Source of the DNA: Macrococcus equipercicus
GTDB lineage: Bacteria; Bacillota; Bacilli; Staphylococcales; Staphylococcaceae
Reading direction: 5' to 3'
Length of the DNA: 64,000 bases
Assembly: GCF_004359525.2 (NCBI RefSeq)
Contig: NZ_SCWC02000006.1
Coordinates: 1-64,000, forward strand
Shown here: piece after piece, positions 38,619-46,931 of the stretch
How the letters are laid out: every line of letters begins with the position of its first letter
How positions within the stretch are numbered: position 1 is the stretch's first letter
Translations under genes and position numbers: made by a program
Notes under the pieces: generated by a model
What the model saw: the letters and a program-made list of their open reading frames with translations, nothing else
Database searches by the model: none
What the model was told of the DNA's origin: nothing

Positions 38619-38642
38619 CTCAAAATGTCAATACATTTTGAG
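38619..38642. other. Stem-loop after dat
   Basis: CTCAAAATGT (38619-38628), loop CAAT, ACATTTTGAG (38633-38642), a perfect 10-bp stem. The T-tract after it is short, so it may be a weak dat terminator or a 3'-end stabiliser. Confidence 0.5.
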
Positions 38643-38726
38643 TAACTTTTCCGCTTGAATTACAGCCGTGAAGGGTATAAAATTTAAACAAGTTACTAAT
38701 GAACGTGAAGATTTAAAGTTATGGAT

Positions 38727-38764
38727 AAGGCTCTTGATTATATCTAGAGCCTTTTCTTTTTTCT
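38727..38764 (+). terminator. Terminator immediately before ytmP, possible attenuator or sRNA end
   Basis: AAGGCTCT (38727-38734) and AGAGCCTT (38746-38753) followed by TTCTTTTTT. It ends 18 bases before the ytmP start codon and almost touches its ribosome binding site. Confidence 0.7.
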
Positions 38765-38781
38765 GAATGGAGGTGAACACG

Positions 38782-39573
38782 TTGGAGCATTTCTATCAAT
38801 TAGGCTGGACGCTGGATTCAGCAGGCGGTGCCTCAGGTGAAGCGTATATGGCTGAGCAGGACGGCAGGAAGCTGTTTCTGAAACGAAATTCCAGTCCTTT
38901 CCTTGCGGCCCTGTCTGCTGAAGGGATCGTACCGAAGCTTGTATGGACGAAACGGATTGAGACAGGTGAAGTCGTGACAGCACAGCACTGGAAAAACGGC
39001 AGGTCTTTAATGCATGATGAAATGAAATCCAATCGTGTCGCCCTGATGCTGAGAAAGATTCATAAATCGACGCAGCTTCTTAATATGCTGAAAAGGCTTG
39101 AGATGGAGCCGATGTATCCATCGATGCTGCTCAAGAAAATCAACTCTTCCCTGTCGAGGAATGTGCTGACACATCACGTGATCAGAAAGTCGCTGCTTTA
39201 TCTGGAAGAGCACATGCCGAACTTGAACTCAGCGTTCTATACAGTCTGTCATGGTGATGTCAATCATAATAACTGGCTGCTGTCAGAGCAGGATGAGCTG
39301 TTCCTTGTAGACTGGGAAGGGGCCATGATTGCGGACCCGGCCATCGATATCGGTATGATTCTCTATACGTATATTGAACCCGCAGAGTGGTGTGACTGGC
39401 TGAGTAAGTACGGTATCCAGGATACACTTGATTTAAGAAAACGCATGAAGTGGTATACGATTATTCAGGCGATTGCGATGGTAGAATGGTATGAAGAGAA
39501 GAATCGCTTTCAGGATATGAATGAATGGCTGCAGTTTTTGAATGATGTACTGATGATGAATCGTTTTATATAA
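38782..39573 (+). CDS. YtmP-type phosphotransferase (APH fold)
   Basis: A 263-aa kinase-fold protein of the aminoglycoside phosphotransferase/choline kinase superfamily. The catalytic loop HGDVNHNNWLL (about residues 159-169) and metal site LVDWEGAMIADPAIDIG (about 176-192) are intact. TTG at 38782 is chosen because GGAGGTGA sits six bases upstream; the in-frame ATG 38767 lies before it without its own site. The acceptor substrate is unknown. It stands upstream of trmB by 13 bases. Confidence 0.82.
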   Translation: MEHFYQLGWTLDSAGGASGEAYMAEQDGRKLFLKRNSSPFLAALSAEGIVPKLVWTKRIETGEVVTAQHWKNGRSLMHDEMKSNRVALMLRKIHKSTQLLNMLKRLEMEPMYPSMLLKKINSSLSRNVLTHHVIRKSLLYLEEHMPNLNSAFYTVCHGDVNHNNWLLSEQDELFLVDWEGAMIADPAIDIGMILYTYIEPAEWCDWLSKYGIQDTLDLRKRMKWYTIIQAIAMVEWYEEKNRFQDMNEWLQFLNDVLMMNRFI

Positions 39574-39586
39574 GGAGAACAATGAA

Positions 39587-40222
39587 ATGAGAATGCGCAA
39601 CAAACCATGGGCGGAAGAGTATTTGCTGGAACACAGCGATATTGTAAGTATCGGTGATGAAAGGAAGACGAAGATCACCGACTGGTTCGGTAACGACCAG
39701 CCGATTCATATTGAAGTGGGCAGCGGCATGGGTCGCTTTATTACAGAGATGGCGAAGCAGCACCCTCACATCAACTATATCGGGATCGAACGGGACAAGA
39801 ACGTGATGATCCGTATCGTTGAAAAAGCGGTGGAACAAAACATTACGAACTTAAGATTGCTGACGCTCGATGCTGAGAATCTGCCTGAGTTTTTCATGGC
39901 TGGCGAAGTCGCAAGAGTGTACTTGAACTTCTCAGATCCATGGCCGAAGACGCGGCATGCGAAGCGCCGTCTGACACACGCGAACTTTCTGAAGCTGTAC
40001 AAGCAGGTGCTGGCAGAAGACGGTGAGATTCATTTTAAGACGGACAATCAGCAGTTATTTGAGTTCTCGCTGGAAAGCATGAGCCAGTTCGGCATGAAGC
40101 TGAAAAACATCAATCTGGATTTACATGCAAATGAACCGGAAGATAACATCAAGACAGAATATGAAGAGAAGTTCTCTAACAGAGGCTTCCGTATTAACCG
40201 CCTGGAAGCGACGTTTAACTAA
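39587..40222 (+). CDS. trmB: tRNA (guanine-N7-)-methyltransferase TrmB
   Basis: A 211-aa SAM-dependent methyltransferase forming m7G46 in tRNAs. Motif I is IEVGSGMGRFITEMA (about residues 43-57), with the family's NFSDPWPKTRHAKRRL (about 110-125) as the active segment. The start follows AAGGAG. Adjacent to ytmP and ended by a clear terminator. Confidence 0.93.
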   Translation: MRMRNKPWAEEYLLEHSDIVSIGDERKTKITDWFGNDQPIHIEVGSGMGRFITEMAKQHPHINYIGIERDKNVMIRIVEKAVEQNITNLRLLTLDAENLPEFFMAGEVARVYLNFSDPWPKTRHAKRRLTHANFLKLYKQVLAEDGEIHFKTDNQQLFEFSLESMSQFGMKLKNINLDLHANEPEDNIKTEYEEKFSNRGFRINRLEATFN

Positions 40223-40228
40223 TGTCCG

Positions 40229-40257
40229 ACCTCCCGAATCATCGGGAGGTTTTTTTG
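40229..40257 (+). terminator. Terminator of trmB
   Basis: ACCTCCCGA (40229-40237), ATCA, TCGGGAGGT (40242-40250), then seven T. Confidence 0.88.
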
Positions 40258-40310
40258 TGTTTTAACAAACTGCGCGTTTCATGTAGAATGAAAGAGAACG
40301 GAGGGATTGT

Positions 40311-41138
40311 ATGCTTCATATAGGCAAGTTCAAGTTGACGCCGTTAAACGGTGGTATCACTCATATGGACGGCGGGGCGATGTTCGGTGTCGTACCGAAG
40401 CCGTTATGGCAGGATAAATATCCGAATAATGCACAAAACCAAGTGCCTCTTGTGACCCATCCGATTCTTATCCAGTCACAATACGGCAATATGCTGATTG
40501 ACAGCGGAGTGGGTAATGGGAAGCTCGATGAGAAGCAGAGAAGAAATTACGGGGTGACTTACGACAGTGATGTGACAGCTGCGCTTAATCAGCTCGGGCT
40601 GACGCCTTCACATATTGACATCGTCCTGATGAGTCATCTGCACTTTGACCATGCGCTGGGCTTGACGACGGCAGACGGGCAGTCAGTCTTCAATAACGCA
40701 CGGATTATTACATCGCGTACAGAATGGCATGAGATGCGGCATCCTAACGTCCGCAGCAGGGCGACCTACTGGGAGATGAATTATCGCGGCATCGAGCACC
40801 AGGTGGAACCGTTTGACGACAAAATAGAAATCTGCCCGGGCATTACAATGATACATACCGGCGGCCATAGTGAAGGGCACAGTATCATTGAAATTAAGGA
40901 CGACGGCATGCGGGCGGTCCACATGGCTGACCTGCTGCCGACGACAGCTCATCGCAATCCACTGTGGGTGACCGCTTATGATGATTATCCATTGGACTCT
41001 ATTTTTCAGAAAGAAGAGTTATTTGAGAAGTTTGACGATGCCTGGTTTATTTTTTATCATGACGTCCGTTATTTTGCAGCGAAGTTTGACGGCAGAGAAA
41101 TAATCGATGAAGTGAGAAGAAAGCCGGCCCATGTATAA
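40311..41138 (+). CDS. Metallo-beta-lactamase-fold hydrolase
   Basis: A 275-aa MBL-fold protein. The zinc motif SHLHFDHALGL (about residues 109-119) is followed by further ligands HTGGHSEGHS (about 183-192) and HMADLLPT. No signal peptide, so cytoplasmic. The family contains lactonases, glyoxalases and others; the substrate is not readable. ATG 40311 follows CGGAGGG. Convergent with the PepSY-like gene. Confidence 0.82.
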   Translation: MLHIGKFKLTPLNGGITHMDGGAMFGVVPKPLWQDKYPNNAQNQVPLVTHPILIQSQYGNMLIDSGVGNGKLDEKQRRNYGVTYDSDVTAALNQLGLTPSHIDIVLMSHLHFDHALGLTTADGQSVFNNARIITSRTEWHEMRHPNVRSRATYWEMNYRGIEHQVEPFDDKIEICPGITMIHTGGHSEGHSIIEIKDDGMRAVHMADLLPTTAHRNPLWVTAYDDYPLDSIFQKEELFEKFDDAWFIFYHDVRYFAAKFDGREIIDEVRRKPAHV

Positions 41139-41222
41139 TTTCGACGATGAGGGGCGTCCCGCGAAAATAGCGGCGTGGATATTCGTCTGAGAGGTGCCCG
41201 GCGCCCGCGCCAAATAAAAACA

Positions 41223-41257
41223 CCCCAAACGTTAGATTTTAGGTCTGACGTTTGGGA
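41223..41257 (-). terminator. Terminator of the 41281 gene (minus strand)
   Basis: CCCAAACGT (41224-41232) and ACGTTTGGG (41248-41256); the T-rich tail is on the minus strand. Confidence 0.75.
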
Positions 41258-41280
41258 TGCAGTATATCCGCCTGGTTTTT

Positions 41281-41592
41281 TTAGTTGTTATGAGTGACTT
41301 CAATACAGTCAATCAGCTGTCCAGTATAAGCATCAGCGATAAATTCATACTCTTCTTTGTAATCGTCAAAGTTAGTAGTGATGCCGCCGCGATAAATTTG
41401 TGTCTCAACTCCGAATCTTTTGTAGCGTTCCGGGGTATAGACGATAAAAGATGATTCAACGCCATTAAATTTCTGTTTGATATCTTCAAGCAGCTGATGG
41501 GGATTCAGCAGGCGATATCTTCTGCTGAATGCATAGCCGATCACCAGTGCAGCAACGACGATTGAGGAACCAATCCACCATTTTTTATTCAT
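41281..41592 (-). CDS. Membrane-anchored PepSY-like protein, 103 aa
   Basis: Starts MNKKWWIGSSIVVAALVIGY: a positively charged N-terminus and one transmembrane helix, then a small domain with ADAYTGQLIDCIEV at the end, the shape of a PepSY domain. Start ATG 41592 is chosen because AGGAGG precedes it, over a longer frame. A promoter with TTGAAT (41645-41640) and GATAAT (41623-41618) is visible. Function unknown. Confidence 0.75.
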   Translation of the reverse strand: MNKKWWIGSSIVVAALVIGYAFSRRYRLLNPHQLLEDIKQKFNGVESSFIVYTPERYKRFGVETQIYRGGITTNFDDYKEEYEFIADAYTGQLIDCIEVTHNN

Positions 41593-41617
41593 GGGAAACC
41601 TCCTTTTCCTTATCTTC

Positions 41618-41645
41618 ATTATCTTAGATTACAGAAAAAATTCAA
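41618..41645 (-). promoter_or_regulatory. Promoter of the PepSY-like gene
   Basis: Minus-strand TTGAAT (41645-41640), 16 bases, GATAAT (41623-41618), 25 bases before the start. Confidence 0.5.
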
Positions 41646-41672
41646 GTTTTCTCTGCCGCCAGAATCTTTTTG

Positions 41673-41714
41673 TTGACTAAACGATGGATTCCGATACAAT
41701 TAGTAGTATTCCGA
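41673..41714 (+). promoter_or_regulatory. Promoter of the tcyABC-type operon with repeated ATTCCGA
   Basis: -35 TTGACT (41673-41678), 16-base spacer, -10 TACAAT (41695-41700). ATTCCGA occurs at 41688-41694 and 41708-41714, 20 bases apart (about two helical turns), in the position of an operator; a CymR-like role is only a suggestion. Confidence 0.5.
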
Positions 41715-41745
41715 GTGAAACGATAAGAATAGGAGAGGTAAAAAG

Positions 41746-42525
41746 ATGAAAAAGTTTTTATGGGTTTTAGCGGCGATGCTGTTTGTTCTTGCTGCATGTG
41801 GGCAGAATAATGATTCAAAGAAGGGATCTTCCGCTGATAAAGAAAAAGTGCTGACAGTTGGTACGGAAGGAACATACGCACCTTTCACTTATCATGATAA
41901 GTCTGGTAACCTGACTGGTTATGATGTGGATGTGGTCAAGGCAGTAGCAAAAGAAGCAGGTTATAAAGCTAAATTTGTTGAAACACAATGGGACTCTATG
42001 TTCTCAGGTCTGAATGCCGGCCGCTTTACCACTGTAGCGAACCAGGTGGGTATTAACGATGAACGAAAAGCAAAGTACAAATTCTCTGAGCCATACACTT
42101 ATACAAGTGCAGTACTTGTCACACGTAAAGAAAACAATGATATTAAATCTTTCGATGATGTAAAAGGTAAAAAGTTAGCGCAGACGTTAACATCAAACTA
42201 CGGTAAGCTGGCAAAAGACCACGGTGCACAAATTACACAGGTCGAAGGATTCAACCAGTCGATGGAACTTATCCAGTCTAACCGTGTAGAAGGTACTTTC
42301 AACGAAAAATTATCAGTTCTTGATTACTTGAAACAGAAGAAAAGTGCGGATGTCAAAATTATCGAAGGCGATGCAGAGAAGAGCGAGTCAGCATTTGTAT
42401 TCACAAAGAAAACTGATCAATCAGTTATCGATGACGTCAACAAAGCTTTAAAAACATTAAAAGATAACGGTGAATTAGCTAAGATCAGTAAGAAATGGTT
42501 TGGTGAAGATGTTTCTAAACCTTAA
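41746..42525 (+). CDS. tcyA: Amino-acid ABC transporter lipoprotein (cystine-binding TcyA-like)
   Basis: A 259-aa bacterial extracellular solute-binding protein family 3. The signal peptide ends in lipobox VLAAC (Cys about residue 18). The mature part begins VLTVGTEGTYAPFTYHDKSG (about 37-56), with GYDVDVVKAVA, the ligand-binding motif of polar amino-acid binders; the sequence is most like the cystine type. It is the first of three genes, and overlaps the permease gene by 17 bases. Confidence 0.8.
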   Translation: MKKFLWVLAAMLFVLAACGQNNDSKKGSSADKEKVLTVGTEGTYAPFTYHDKSGNLTGYDVDVVKAVAKEAGYKAKFVETQWDSMFSGLNAGRFTTVANQVGINDERKAKYKFSEPYTYTSAVLVTRKENNDIKSFDDVKGKKLAQTLTSNYGKLAKDHGAQITQVEGFNQSMELIQSNRVEGTFNEKLSVLDYLKQKKSADVKIIEGDAEKSESAFVFTKKTDQSVIDDVNKALKTLKDNGELAKISKKWFGEDVSKP

Positions 42526-43224
42526 TGAAGAACAGCAGCATGCTCTGGATGCCGCGCAGCAGGCTTTTCTGCCGATGCTGGAGGCACTATTTAAATACTC
42601 CATACCTTTGGCGATCATAACGTTCATCATTGGGTTTATTATCGCATTGATTACTGCGCTGGCAAGGGTATCACGTATTAAAATCTTCCAAATCATTGCA
42701 CGGGTTTATGTTTCGATTTTCCGAGGAACGCCGATGATCGTTCAGTTATTTATTATCTTTTATGGAATACCGGAAATTGCGAGGCTAGCAACTGGTAACT
42801 CAAACGACTTACTTACGTTGTCATCTATTACTGCAGCAATTATTGGATTAAGTTTGAATGTTGGCGCATATACTTCTGAGATTATTCGTGGAGGTATCCT
42901 TACTCTTCCTAAAGGACAAAGAGAAGCAGCATATTCTATCGGCATGAGTGAATGGCAGACGATGCGACGTATTATTCTGCCGCAAGCCATTCGTAACTCA
43001 ATCCCGACACTTGGTAATACATTTTTAAGTCTTATCAAAGATACATCGTTATTAGGATTTATTCTCGTTGCAGAAATGTTCCGTAAGGCACAGGAAGTAG
43101 CAGCCTCTACATTCGAGTTCCTCTCAATTTATCTTTTGGTTGGAGCGATGTACTGGGTCGTCTGCTTTATCATCTCGCTCATACAAGGGATGTACGAGCG
43201 GCGCCTTGAAAGGAAGTATACGAT

Positions 43225-43228
<4 letters not shown>
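42509..43228 (+). CDS. tcyB: Amino-acid ABC transporter permease (TcyB-like)
   Basis: A 239-aa permease of the polar amino acid family with about five transmembrane segments. The conserved [13 protein letters not shown] (about residues 72-84) and EAA loop [25 protein letters not shown] (about 135-159) are intact. ATG 42509 is used; a TTG nine bases earlier is an alternative. It overlaps tcyA by 17 bases and tcyC by four. Confidence 0.85.
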
Positions 43229-43956
<728 letters not shown>

Positions 43957-43957
43957 G

Positions 43958-43980
43958 CCAGGCGGATGCCTGGTTTTTTT
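43958..43980 (+). terminator. Terminator of the tcyABC-type operon
   Basis: CCAGGC (43958-43963), GGAT, GCCTGG (43968-43973), then seven T. Confidence 0.85.
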
Positions 43981-44072
43981 CTTACAAAATTCCATATAAG
44001 TATCTTAAAAAATTGTAAATTGTTAATGTCGCTCTCACTTTTTTTCGCTATACTGATTATGAGGTGAAGGGG

Positions 44073-45077
44073 ATGAAAGCTTATTTAAAGCGCTGGTTCA
44101 TTGATGGGATGAGCTTTATGGCGCTCGGTCTGTTCAGTTCTTTGATTATCGGTCTTATTATTGAAACCGCAGGAACAGAACTAAAACCATTCTTTGATAC
44201 GAGTCTGCTGCTTGAAATCGGTAAGCTCGCGAAGCAATATACCGGCGCTGCAGTAGGTGTCAGTGTCGCTTACGGACTCGGTGCTTCACCGCTTGTGATT
44301 TTCTCAAGCGCGGTGACCGGGATGTATGGCTATGAGCAGGGCGGTGCTGCCGGAACATATATTGTGGCACTTGTGACGACGGAGCTCGGACGACTATACA
44401 GTGGCAGAACAAAAGTCGATATACTGCTCACACCGCTGCTGACTTTGCTGCTCGGCGGCACTATCGCCAAACTGATCGGTCCGTTTATTGCAGCATTTAT
44501 GGCACGTATTGGTGAGTTCATTACATTCTCGACGACACAGCAGCCGCTGTTGATGGGAATACTCATTGCACTGGTTTTTGGTCTCACATTATCGAGTCCG
44601 ATATCCAGCGCCGCGCTTGCATTGATGCTGAATATCGAAGGGACTGCCGCTGCTGCAGCGACAATCGGCTGCTGCTGCCACATGATTGGTTTTGCGGTGA
44701 CGAGTTACGGGGATAATGGAATACAGGGGCTCATCGCGCACGGCATAGGGACGAGTAAAATCCAGATTCCGAACTATATGAGAAATCCGTTTATTCTCGT
44801 GCCGCCTATTATCGCAAGTATGATGACAGCACCGCTCATGACGATGTTCTGGCCGATGAAGAACGTCGCAGCCGGTGCCGGTATGGGGACGAGCGGCTTC
44901 GTCGGCCAGATCATGACGGTGAAGACGATGGGAGCATCGGTGACGACCTGGCTGCAGATTGGTCTGTTCCATTTTCTGCTGCCGGGGCTCATCAGTTATT
45001 TCGTCTACCGGATGATGAAAAATGCACAGATCATCAAGCCTGGTGACCAGCAAATTATGACAGGAGAGAGAACATGA
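44073..45077 (+). CDS. PTS EIIC-like membrane protein (PTS_EIIC_2 family)
   Basis: A 334-aa polytopic membrane protein of about ten hydrophobic segments with Gly/Ala-rich helices, resembling the stand-alone PTS_EIIC_2 (PF13303) group; there is no EIIA, EIIB or HPr-type site. A Cys-rich ...IGCCCHMIGFA (about 197-207) is unusual. ATG 44073 is chosen with AGGTGAAGGGG upstream; a GTG nine bases earlier is in frame. It overlaps the thioredoxin-like gene by four bases. Substrate unknown. Confidence 0.75.
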   Translation: MKAYLKRWFIDGMSFMALGLFSSLIIGLIIETAGTELKPFFDTSLLLEIGKLAKQYTGAAVGVSVAYGLGASPLVIFSSAVTGMYGYEQGGAAGTYIVALVTTELGRLYSGRTKVDILLTPLLTLLLGGTIAKLIGPFIAAFMARIGEFITFSTTQQPLLMGILIALVFGLTLSSPISSAALALMLNIEGTAAAAATIGCCCHMIGFAVTSYGDNGIQGLIAHGIGTSKIQIPNYMRNPFILVPPIIASMMTAPLMTMFWPMKNVAAGAGMGTSGFVGQIMTVKTMGASVTTWLQIGLFHFLLPGLISYFVYRMMKNAQIIKPGDQQIMTGERT

Positions 45078-45382
45078 TTAACTTAACAAATGAACAGGAC
45101 TTTAATGAACTGATCAACAAACCGACAATCGTCATGTTTACAGCAGGATGGTGTCCGGACTGCCATTTCATCCAGCCCGCACTGCCGGAGATTGAAGCAG
45201 TGCATGATGACTATCAATTTGTTTCCGTGGACCGTGATGCCTTTATGGATCTTGCGGTGCAGTATGACGTCATGGGGATTCCAAGCTTTGTGGCATTTAA
45301 TGAGGGCCGCGAAACGGGGCGTTTTGTCTCCAGAGACAGAAAAACAAAAGAAGAGATCAATCAATTCATTGAATCATTGTAA
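45074..45382 (+). CDS. ytpP: Thioredoxin-family protein YtpP
   Basis: A 102-aa thioredoxin fold protein: the active site is WCPDC (about residues 26-30) and the cis-Pro is in MGIPSF (about 72-77). A bacillithiol- or general disulfide-handling role is inferred from Bacillus YtpP. It overlaps the preceding membrane gene by four bases, so is coupled to it, and is followed by a terminator. Confidence 0.85.
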   Translation: MINLTNEQDFNELINKPTIVMFTAGWCPDCHFIQPALPEIEAVHDDYQFVSVDRDAFMDLAVQYDVMGIPSFVAFNEGRETGRFVSRDRKTKEEINQFIESL

Positions 45383-45388
45383 TAGCTG

Positions 45389-45424
45389 ACCACGATGGGA
45401 TACTATCACTCATCGTGGTTTTAT
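45389..45424 (+). terminator. Terminator after ytpP
   Basis: ACCACGATG (45389-45397) and CATCGTGGT (45411-45419), then TTTATTG. Confidence 0.75.
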
Positions 45425-45462
45425 TGTACAATAAATAATACAAGAATTGAGGAGTGTTACCT

Positions 45463-46320
45463 ATGAATGTGTTTGAAATAAGAGATGCCATTACCGCTGA
45501 ATTAGCTGCCGAAGTAATGACATGGAATTTCGACCGCAAGGAAGAAACATTGAGAGTTGAACGCCGGGACAATCATAAAGGACTGACGATTAAGCTTGCG
45601 CCGCTCGTGGCGAAATATAAGCAGCAGGAGCGCAAAATCATCGATGAAGTTCTTTACTATATCAATGAGACAATTACAGCGATGGCGGATGAGACAAATA
45701 AGAAAATTACTGAAATGAAAATCATGCCGGTCATCCGGTCGACAAGTTTTCCAAAAGAAACAAACGGCGTGCCTTTTGTCATTTCGGAACATACGGCTGA
45801 GACTAATATTTATTACGCGCTTGATCTTGGTTCCACTTACCGCCTGATTGATGACAATGTATTAAGTGAGATGGCGATATCAAAGGAACATGTCAAAGAA
45901 CAGGCGCTGTTTAACGTCAAAAAGCTGGCAGCACAGTACAAAGAGGACCATGTAGCCGGCAGTACCTTTTATTTCTTCAACTCCAACGACGGCTACGATG
46001 CCTCCAGAATATTAAATGATACGCTGCTGCAGCAGTTTGATAAGAACAAAAAAGGTGAGCTGCTCGTCGCAACACCACATGCCGATGTATTGATCATCGC
46101 GGATATCGAGAATGAGACAGGTTATGACATTATGGCCCAGATGATGATGCAGTTCTTCAGCAACGGCCTTGTACCGATTACGTCATTATCATTCCAGTAC
46201 GAAAATGGCAAGCTGACGCCGGTCTTTATTCTCGGCAAGAACAATATGAAGCGGAATCAGGAGGCTATTGCCCGCCTGGAGAAAAACCGTAAAAAATTTG
46301 AAAATAATAAGGAGCAATGA
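45463..46320 (+). CDS. ytpQ: DUF1444 protein YtpQ
   Basis: A 285-aa soluble protein of the DUF1444/YtpQ family, recognised by size, the position between ytpP and ytpR as in Bacillus, and motifs such as GSTYRLIDDNVL near residues 127-138. ATG 45463 follows GAGGAG; the earlier in-frame ATG is upstream of that site. Function unknown. The ytpR ATG lies two bases beyond its stop. Confidence 0.82.
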   Translation: MNVFEIRDAITAELAAEVMTWNFDRKEETLRVERRDNHKGLTIKLAPLVAKYKQQERKIIDEVLYYINETITAMADETNKKITEMKIMPVIRSTSFPKETNGVPFVISEHTAETNIYYALDLGSTYRLIDDNVLSEMAISKEHVKEQALFNVKKLAAQYKEDHVAGSTFYFFNSNDGYDASRILNDTLLQQFDKNKKGELLVATPHADVLIIADIENETGYDIMAQMMMQFFSNGLVPITSLSFQYENGKLTPVFILGKNNMKRNQEAIARLEKNRKKFENNKEQ

Positions 46321-46321
46321 C

Positions 46322-46918
46322 ATGAATATCTTCTACAATGACAAAATTGGTGACGTTCTACTGATCACGTTGAAGCATGCTGACGGCCCATTTGACTATG
46401 AGCAGAATGGAGACGTGGTCACTATTAAGAAAGACGGTGCAGTCGTCGGCTATAATGTTTTCAATATAAGCGGCCAGCTGTCGTTTGACGGTAATGGTCA
46501 AGTGGAACTGGACGAAGCAAAAGTGGACGCCATCAATCAAGTGCTGACGAGTAAAGGCATGCAGCCGCTGACAGTCGACCTGTCTCCTAAGTTCGTTACA
46601 GGCCATGTCGACAGCATGGAAAAACATCCGGATGCTGATAAGCTGAACATCTGCCAGGTGAATGTCGGAGACGAAGTGCTGCAGATTGTCTGCGGCGCTA
46701 ACAATGTCGCTGCCGGACAAAATGTCGTCGTCGCTAAAGTAGGCGCTGTCATGCCGAGCGGAATGCTGATTAAAGCTGCTGAACTGCGCGGTGTGCCGTC
46801 AAACGGTATGATCTGTTCTGAACGTGAACTCGGACTCACTGATTCCGAAGAGAAAAAAGGCATATTAGTACTGGGTGAAGAAGTGGTTCCTGGTACCGAC
46901 TTCTTTAAACAAGTTTAA
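46322..46918 (+). CDS. ytpR: YtpR family tRNA-binding-domain protein
   Basis: A 198-aa protein with an N-terminal DUF4479-like domain and a C-terminal tRNA_bind (EMAP/PheT-like OB fold) domain from about residue 90 (VTGHVDSMEKHPDADKLNICQVNVG, then VCGANNVAAGQNVVVAKVGAVMP). It is a free-standing relative of the PheRS beta-chain domain. ATG 46322 follows AAGGAG. It precedes the sftA gene by 13 bases, as in Bacillus. Confidence 0.88.
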   Translation: MNIFYNDKIGDVLLITLKHADGPFDYEQNGDVVTIKKDGAVVGYNVFNISGQLSFDGNGQVELDEAKVDAINQVLTSKGMQPLTVDLSPKFVTGHVDSMEKHPDADKLNICQVNVGDEVLQIVCGANNVAAGQNVVVAKVGAVMPSGMLIKAAELRGVPSNGMICSERELGLTDSEEKKGILVLGEEVVPGTDFFKQV

Positions 46919-46931
46919 AAGGTGTGAGTAG

